From assembly GCF_042648145.1 (NCBI RefSeq), contig NZ_JBHRWV010000002.1:248001-312000 (forward strand): DNA of 64,000 nt, written 5' to 3'. This document shows, piece after piece, positions 59,322 to 64,000 of this stretch. This DNA comes from Salinicoccus sesuvii. Lineage in GTDB: Bacteria > Bacillota > Bacilli > Staphylococcales > Salinicoccaceae. The position numbers and the translations under genes were made by a program. Within the stretch, counting starts at the first letter, position 1. Every line of letters begins with the position of its first letter. A model generated the notes under the pieces. That model saw only the letters and a program-made list of their open reading frames with translations. It had not been told where the DNA came from and ran no database searches.

Positions 59322-60210
59322 TACAATTATTTTTGAAGGTATCGGCGTAGCAATGACGACCCCGTTCGCAGATGACACAGTGGATCATGCAGCATTCAGA
59401 AGGCATATTGAATACCTGATCGAAAACAATGCACAGGCACTGATTATCAATGGCACTACGGGAGAATCTCCGACACTTGATGGCGAGGAGATGCGTGTTC
59501 TCCTAAAAACCGCAGTGGAGACAGTTTCCGGTCGTGTACCTGTCATTGCAGGCACGGGTACAAATTCGACAAGAACGACAATCGAGCATTCAAAGTATGC
59601 TGCTGAAGTCGGTGCAGACGCACTAATGCTCATTACTCCCTACTACAATAAAAGCAGCCAGCGCGGTCTTTACGAGCATTTTGTGAAGGCGGCGGAAAGT
59701 ACCGACCTACCTGTCATCCTTTATAATGTTCCTGGGAGAACGGGGATGACAATAGAGCCTGAAACAGTTGAAAAACTAAGCAGTCACCAAAATATTGTCG
59801 GTTTAAAGGATGCTGTAGGTGACCTAGAATATACAAAAACTATACTCGAACTGACAAGAGATCAGGATTTCATCCTATATAGTGGCAATGATGATAATAT
59901 GCATGAGTTCTGCAAAATGGGTGGTAAAGGGCTAATCTCAGTAGTCGGCAACATCATCCCCGGTGAATTGCAGGAAGTTTATGAAAGCATCCAGCAAAAC
60001 GATCCTGCGTCCCACGAGCAGTTCGATAAGCTCATGCCGATGATCGAAGCAGTGCAGGTAGATGTTAATCCGATACCCGTAAAAGCAATGACCAGTGCAC
60101 TTGGCTTTGGCAATTATGAACTGAGGTTACCTCTTGTTCCTCTTGAATCTGAGATGCACAAAAAAGTGGTCGACACACTGAAAGACTTTAAGGAGGGTTC
60201 CCTCGTATGA
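59314..60210 (+). CDS. dapA: 4-Hydroxy-tetrahydrodipicolinate synthase
   Basis: A 298-residue TIM-barrel enzyme condensing pyruvate with aspartate semialdehyde. Motifs: MTTPFADDTVDHAAF, GTTGESPTLDGEE (pyruvate-site loop), the conserved Tyr in ITPYYNKSSQRGLYEHF, YNVPGRTGM, and the Schiff-base lysine in VGLKDAVGD (about residue 164). Start overlaps asd; end overlaps dapB by 4 bases (ATGA). Confidence 0.96.
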   Translation: MNDTIIFEGIGVAMTTPFADDTVDHAAFRRHIEYLIENNAQALIINGTTGESPTLDGEEMRVLLKTAVETVSGRVPVIAGTGTNSTRTTIEHSKYAAEVGADALMLITPYYNKSSQRGLYEHFVKAAESTDLPVILYNVPGRTGMTIEPETVEKLSSHQNIVGLKDAVGDLEYTKTILELTRDQDFILYSGNDDNMHEFCKMGGKGLISVVGNIIPGELQEVYESIQQNDPASHEQFDKLMPMIEAVQVDVNPIPVKAMTSALGFGNYELRLPLVPLESEMHKKVVDTLKDFKEGSLV

Positions 60211-60935
60211 AAATACTGCTCATCGGCTACGGCACAATGAATAAAATCACAGCAAGACTGGCTGAAGAAGCAGGACATGAAATCGCAGGTATTATTGCAA
60301 GTGGCGAAAGTGATGCCCCCTACCCTGCTTTTGATTCAATTGATGCAGCTGGTGCAGATGTCGCAATCGACTTTTCACACCCCGATCTGTTGTTGCCTCT
60401 GCTTGAAGATCAAGTGAATACACCACTCGTCATTGCTACAACAGGTAGGAAGGAAGAATTGGTTGCCGTATTAAAAGAAAAAAGCGAGTCACTCCCTGTT
60501 TTCTTCAGTGCCAACATGAGCTATGGTGTCCATGTTATGAACACACTTCTCAAAAAAGCACTCACCATGCTTGATGACTTTGATCTTGAAATGGTCGAGC
60601 GTCATCATAACAGGAAAGTAGACGCACCAAGTGGTACTCTTGTAAAACTATTGGATACTGCGCTGGATCATCGCGAAGGCAGCTATCCGGTATATGACCG
60701 GTCCAGTATGAACGACAAACGTAAGAAAGAGGAAATTGGTGTAAGTGCCATCAGAGGCGGATCCATCGTCGGCACGCACGATGTTATATTCGCCAAGGAT
60801 GACGAAGTCATTGAAATCAGACATCAAGCCCAATCCAAAGAGATTTTCGCCAATGGTGCGCTAAAAGCAGCAACCGCCCTGGTCGACAGACCAGACGGAT
60901 TTTACGACTACAACAATCTATTCGAGGAGAGATAA
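60207..60935 (+). CDS. dapB: 4-Hydroxy-tetrahydrodipicolinate reductase
   Basis: A 242-residue NAD(P)H reductase. The cofactor loop is LIGYGTMNKITA, with an ATTGRKEE block and the family signature ERHHNRKVDAPSGT (about residues 130-144) carrying catalytic His and Lys. It is short compared with Gram-negative DapB, as in Staphylococcus. Coupled to dapA by ATGA overlap; dapD begins 4 bases downstream. Confidence 0.95.
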   Translation: MKILLIGYGTMNKITARLAEEAGHEIAGIIASGESDAPYPAFDSIDAAGADVAIDFSHPDLLLPLLEDQVNTPLVIATTGRKEELVAVLKEKSESLPVFFSANMSYGVHVMNTLLKKALTMLDDFDLEMVERHHNRKVDAPSGTLVKLLDTALDHREGSYPVYDRSSMNDKRKKEEIGVSAIRGGSIVGTHDVIFAKDDEVIEIRHQAQSKEIFANGALKAATALVDRPDGFYDYNNLFEER

Positions 60936-60939
60936 GATC

Positions 60940-61656
60940 ATGGAAAATTTTACAGCAGAAGAAATCATTCAATACATCAGCGATGCACACAAGGTGACAC
61001 CTGTAAAGGTGTACATCAACGGCAACTTTGAAAACGTCGACTTTCCGGATACACTGAAAGTGTTCGGCAGTGAGCATTCTAAGACTGTATTTGCCGACCT
61101 TGCTGATTGGAAAGCCTTTGAAGCAGAGAATACAGAACTTATTACAGATATTGAAATAGAAATGGATAGAAGGAACTCCGCCATTCCTTTGAAAAATCTG
61201 TCGGAAACCAATGCGCGTATCGAGCCAGGAGCGTTTATTCGTGAAAATGCAGTCATTGAAGATGGTGCGGTCATCATGATGGGAGCGACGATTAATATTG
61301 GCGCAGTTGTCGGTGAAGGTACCATGATTGATATGAATGCCTCTCTCGGAGGCCGTGCTGTTACAGGTAAAAATGTCCATGTTGGTGCAGGCTCTGTACT
61401 TGCAGGTGTCATAGAGCCCCCAAGTGCCTCCCCTGTCGTCATCGAAGATGACGTACTGATTGGTGCTAATGCTGTCATTCTAGAAGGTGTCAGAGTTGGA
61501 CAAGGTGCTATCGTTGCTGCTGGTGCAGTCGTTACAGAAGATGTACCAGCAGGTGCTGTCGTTGCAGGTACACCAGCTAGAGTCATCAAGCAGGCACAGG
61601 ACGTCGAAAGCTCCAAGAAGGAAATTGTTGCTGCATTGAGGAAGCTGAATGACTGA
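60940..61656 (+). CDS. dapD: Tetrahydrodipicolinate N-acetyltransferase
   Basis: A 238-residue left-handed beta-helix acyltransferase using acetyl-CoA (DapH type), making N-acetyl-2-amino-6-oxopimelate. Tandem hexapeptide repeats span about residues 95-220 (GAFIRE, NAVIED, GAVIMM, GATINI), with the LGGRAVTGKNVHVGAG loop. It defines the acetylase variant of the DAP pathway, consistent with the deacetylase gene that follows. Ends with an 8-base overlap with that gene. Confidence 0.95.
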   Translation: MENFTAEEIIQYISDAHKVTPVKVYINGNFENVDFPDTLKVFGSEHSKTVFADLADWKAFEAENTELITDIEIEMDRRNSAIPLKNLSETNARIEPGAFIRENAVIEDGAVIMMGATINIGAVVGEGTMIDMNASLGGRAVTGKNVHVGAGSVLAGVIEPPSASPVVIEDDVLIGANAVILEGVRVGQGAIVAAGAVVTEDVPAGAVVAGTPARVIKQAQDVESSKKEIVAALRKLND

Positions 61657-62785
61657 TCTTGAATTCGTCACGCATCATAGACGGGTCCTCCACCAGTATC
61701 CTGAAATAAGTATGCAGGAATTCAAAACAACGGATCACATCATTGAGTTTCTGGAAAAGATGGGAATTGACTATGAACGGCCTCTTAAAACAGGGGCCGT
61801 TGCCTATCTGGAAGGTAACTCGGATAGGACCCTTGCCTATAGGGCGGACATAGATGCATTGTCAATCCACGAGGACAGTGACACGCCATATCGGAGCACT
61901 GTTCAAGGTGCCATGCATGCATGTGGTCATGATGGACATACAGCAGCTCTCATGCTCTTCGCAAAACGATGTAAAGTACTTGCTGATCAAGGGCGACTAA
62001 CACACAACGTTATCTTCATATTCCAGCCTTCTGAAGAAACCGCAGCAGGTGCAAATCAGTTGATAGATGCTTGGCAACCTGGAATGGCTATCGAAGCGGT
62101 CTTCGGTGTTCATATGATGCCGAATGAAGATGAAGGTAAAGTAACCCTGCGAGATGATGAGATTACGGCAAGCGCTACTGAATTTCGTTTCTACATCAAT
62201 GGACAGTCTGCACACGTTGCAGCAAAACATGAAGGAATTTCTTCGATAGAAACGCTACTGCACATCGCTCTTCAGTTGACACAGATGCAACACTTCCACC
62301 TGAACGGTCTAAACCGCAACATCATTCATATTGGAAATCTTAATGCGGGTGAGGCTATTAATACAGTAGCGAGCCAGGGATATCTCGAAGGAACAATCAG
62401 AACATATGAAGTCGATGATCTTGCCGTTATAAAATCGAGAATGCAGACTCTGGCAAGAACGGCCGGTGAACTTTTCGGTTCAACAATCGAAGTGACATTC
62501 AATGAAGGTTACCCACCGGTTATGAACGCAAAAATACTAAGGCAACCTGTCGAAGCAGCGCTTTCCAATTTAAAACTCGATGTTGTGGAAAATGACAAGC
62601 CCTATCTTTTCGGTGAAGATTTCAGTTTCTATAGTCGGCTCGCCCCTTCCTATTTCGTCTTCTTTGGAAGTCGTAATGAAAAGAAGGGGTTTACAAGTAG
62701 CCTTCATACCTCAACGTTTGATCTCGATGAGAATATTTTGATAGATGTAGCAGATTACTTTGAAGCTCTAATGAACGAAATATAA
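61649..62785 (+). CDS. N-acetyldiaminopimelate deacetylase (M20 amidohydrolase, HipO-like)
   Basis: A 378-residue M20-family metallo-amidohydrolase. Seen: YRADIDALSI, the metal-site motif HACGHDGHTAA, FQPSEETAAGANQLI with the catalytic Glu, and GVHMMP. In this operon the acetylase variant requires removal of acetyl from N-acetyl-LL-diaminopimelate, done by DapL/YkuR in Bacillus; the S. aureus counterpart is annotated hipO. Aminotransferase DapX is not seen in this window, so that step must be encoded elsewhere. Start overlaps dapD. Confidence 0.9.
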   Translation: MTDLEFVTHHRRVLHQYPEISMQEFKTTDHIIEFLEKMGIDYERPLKTGAVAYLEGNSDRTLAYRADIDALSIHEDSDTPYRSTVQGAMHACGHDGHTAALMLFAKRCKVLADQGRLTHNVIFIFQPSEETAAGANQLIDAWQPGMAIEAVFGVHMMPNEDEGKVTLRDDEITASATEFRFYINGQSAHVAAKHEGISSIETLLHIALQLTQMQHFHLNGLNRNIIHIGNLNAGEAINTVASQGYLEGTIRTYEVDDLAVIKSRMQTLARTAGELFGSTIEVTFNEGYPPVMNAKILRQPVEAALSNLKLDVVENDKPYLFGEDFSFYSRLAPSYFVFFGSRNEKKGFTSSLHTSTFDLDENILIDVADYFEALMNEI

Positions 62786-62801
62786 AAGGGAAGTGAATAG
62801 A

Positions 62802-63890
62802 ATGGGCGGTACACTCATGATAGATAGAGCACAATTTGTAAGGACAGCAAAAATGTCGTCAGGTGGCAAGAATGTCATTGCTGTTGTGAAAAACAATGCT
62901 TACAACTATGGCTTGGAATTTTCCGTCAGTGCTTTTCTTGAGGCCGGCATCCATTCATTTGCTACTACGTCTATGGATGAGGCGCTAACTATTAGACAGA
63001 TAGCACCAGACGCAATGATTTTCCTTATGAACCCGACGTATGATTTCGAGTCCGTCAGGGCCAATGACTTCCATATTACCCTGCCCTCTCTTGAATACTA
63101 CTACAAGTACAAAGATGAACTCGCTGGTTTAAGTGTCCATCTTGAATTTGCAGGACTATTCAACCGGTCGGGGTTCGATAACGTATCAGATTTGGTGGAA
63201 ATCATAAACGATATGGATGTCCTGCCTACACACGTGCAGATGGACATTGCAGGTATTTGGACACACTTCGGCTACGCCGATGAGCTTGATATGCAGGAAT
63301 ACGAAGTGGAAAGGAAAATGTGGCTTGACACCCTTTCGTCCATTAAGAAAACAGGACACACGTTCAAGTATATTCACGCTCAGAATAGCGCAAGCTTTGC
63401 GCGTGACGGTCTTTTCGATGATCACACGCATCTACGACTCGGTATCGCATTGTACGGTTCTAGGCCTTACGCTACCTTGCCAGTTTCTGACTATGAGCAG
63501 AGTATGACACTTAAAGCACCAATCGTTCAGCTGAGGCATTTGCGTGCGAGCCAAAAATGCGGTTATGGTGGTAGCTATCAGCCCGGGAAAGACGCATCGG
63601 TTGCGGTAGTAGATATTGGTTATGGCGATGGCATATTAAGAAAAAGAGCTGAATTCCACTGTATGATTAATGGCAAGTGTTATCCGATCAAAGCACTGAT
63701 GATGAGCCATATGATTGTGGAAGTGGATGAAGAAGTAAGCTTGGAAGATGAAGTCATTCTGTACGGTAGTGATCTAAGAATCGATGAATTTACAAATCTC
63801 GGTGTCGGTGCAAATTCTGAACAGCTAGGCGCCCTGAATTACAACTCTTTGAAAAAGGTGATTATTAATGACGCTCGCGTATATCAATAA
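62802..63890 (+). CDS. alr: Alanine racemase-like PLP protein (Alr2 type)
   Basis: A 362-residue PLP protein closely resembling the second alanine racemase (alr2) of the S. aureus dap operon. The PLP lysine is Lys30 in VVKNNAYNYG; HLRLGIALYGSRPY carries the PLP-pyridine Arg; MMSHMIVEVDEE lies near the C-terminus. The usual catalytic tyrosine segment (VSYG) is CGYGGSY here, so Tyr is retained, but the surroundings differ from standard Alr. ATG 62802 with AAAGGGAAG. Activity as an alanine racemase should not be assumed; a racemase with other substrate is possible. Confidence 0.85.
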   Translation: MGGTLMIDRAQFVRTAKMSSGGKNVIAVVKNNAYNYGLEFSVSAFLEAGIHSFATTSMDEALTIRQIAPDAMIFLMNPTYDFESVRANDFHITLPSLEYYYKYKDELAGLSVHLEFAGLFNRSGFDNVSDLVEIINDMDVLPTHVQMDIAGIWTHFGYADELDMQEYEVERKMWLDTLSSIKKTGHTFKYIHAQNSASFARDGLFDDHTHLRLGIALYGSRPYATLPVSDYEQSMTLKAPIVQLRHLRASQKCGYGGSYQPGKDASVAVVDIGYGDGILRKRAEFHCMINGKCYPIKALMMSHMIVEVDEEVSLEDEVILYGSDLRIDEFTNLGVGANSEQLGALNYNSLKKVIINDARVYQ

Positions 63891-64000
63891 TGAACTCCAT
63901 TTGAATGGCCATGCACTTGAAGGTCTTTCAAAGCAATACGGCACTCCGCTGTTTGTATATGATGAAGATGCCATACGCAACCAGTGCAGAAAATACCATA
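63868..64000 (+). CDS. lysA: Diaminopimelate decarboxylase, N-terminal part (partial)
   Basis: The first 44 codons run off the window edge. MTLAYINNELHLNGH and the block YGTPLFVYDEDAIRNQC match the start of DAP decarboxylase (PLP-dependent, final step of lysine synthesis). ATG 63868 lies 23 bases inside alr, with AAAAGGTGATT in front. This completes the pathway to lysine from aspartate, within the same riboswitch-regulated operon. Confidence 0.85.
   Translation, partial: MTLAYINNELHLNGHALEGLSKQYGTPLFVYDEDAIRNQCRKYH

Overview
This window looks like chromosome from a member of the Staphylococcaceae outside the genus Staphylococcus, most likely a halotolerant relative such as Salinicoccus or Jeotgalicoccus. 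The assignment is an inference from protein resemblance and gene order recalled from Staphylococcus aureus, not from a database search. Supporting points are a femA-femB pair, the lysC-asd-dapA-dapB-dapD-hipO-alr-lysA order, msrR and a UmuC-like polymerase downstream of parE-parC, and mscL-BCCT-acnA as neighbours. Genes have strong AAGGAGG-type ribosome binding sites, sigma-A-like promoters and intrinsic terminators, many of them serving converging genes.

Layout. 1-2.5 kb: end of glutamate racemase, rdgB, a YfcE phosphodiesterase, a DCC-family protein and an acetyltransferase. 2.5-4.4 kb: two tRNA-Arg genes and two unrecognised membrane or exported proteins. 4.4-7.6 kb: a membrane-tethered thermonuclease, a NUDIX protein and a repeat-like protein. 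7.6-17.2 kb: tig, clpX, engB and the complete hemAXCDBL operon, which runs from glutamyl-tRNA to uroporphyrinogen III and includes HemL. 17.2-23.1 kb: an acidic single-pass protein, an AbrB-family membrane protein, and T-box-controlled valS-folC. 23.1-26.5 kb: two divergent YfcC-type transporters and mscL. 26.7-32.1 kb: a BCCT compatible-solute transporter, aconitase, a HesB-like protein and plsY. 32.3-42.9 kb: parE-parC behind a LexA box, an alanine/sodium symporter, a DUF1002 protein, an LCP protein (msrR), a CDF transporter, and a Y-family polymerase with its own LexA box. 42.9-46.9 kb: three tandem femABX genes behind an unassigned leader. 47-50.3 kb: a sodium/solute symporter, a lone serine recombinase and a small membrane protein. 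50.4-56.8 kb: pepF, threonine aldolase, cvfB, a sirtuin and an ABC-F protein. 56.8-64 kb: a lysine-riboswitch-controlled lysine/diaminopimelate operon running off the right edge into lysA.

How it works together. Much of the window serves cell-wall precursor supply: racemase, the DAP/lysine operon with alanine racemase, Fem interpeptide-bridge enzymes and an LCP ligase. The rest covers haem synthesis, an SOS module (ParE/ParC and the Y polymerase), osmotic balance (BCCT, MscL) and amino-acid control by RNA (valine T-box, lysine riboswitch). I see no prophage, CRISPR array or recognisable defence island. The least explained parts are the fem leader RNA, several perfect or near-perfect dyads next to promoters, the third Fem protein, and the ABC-F protein with a degenerate second Walker A.
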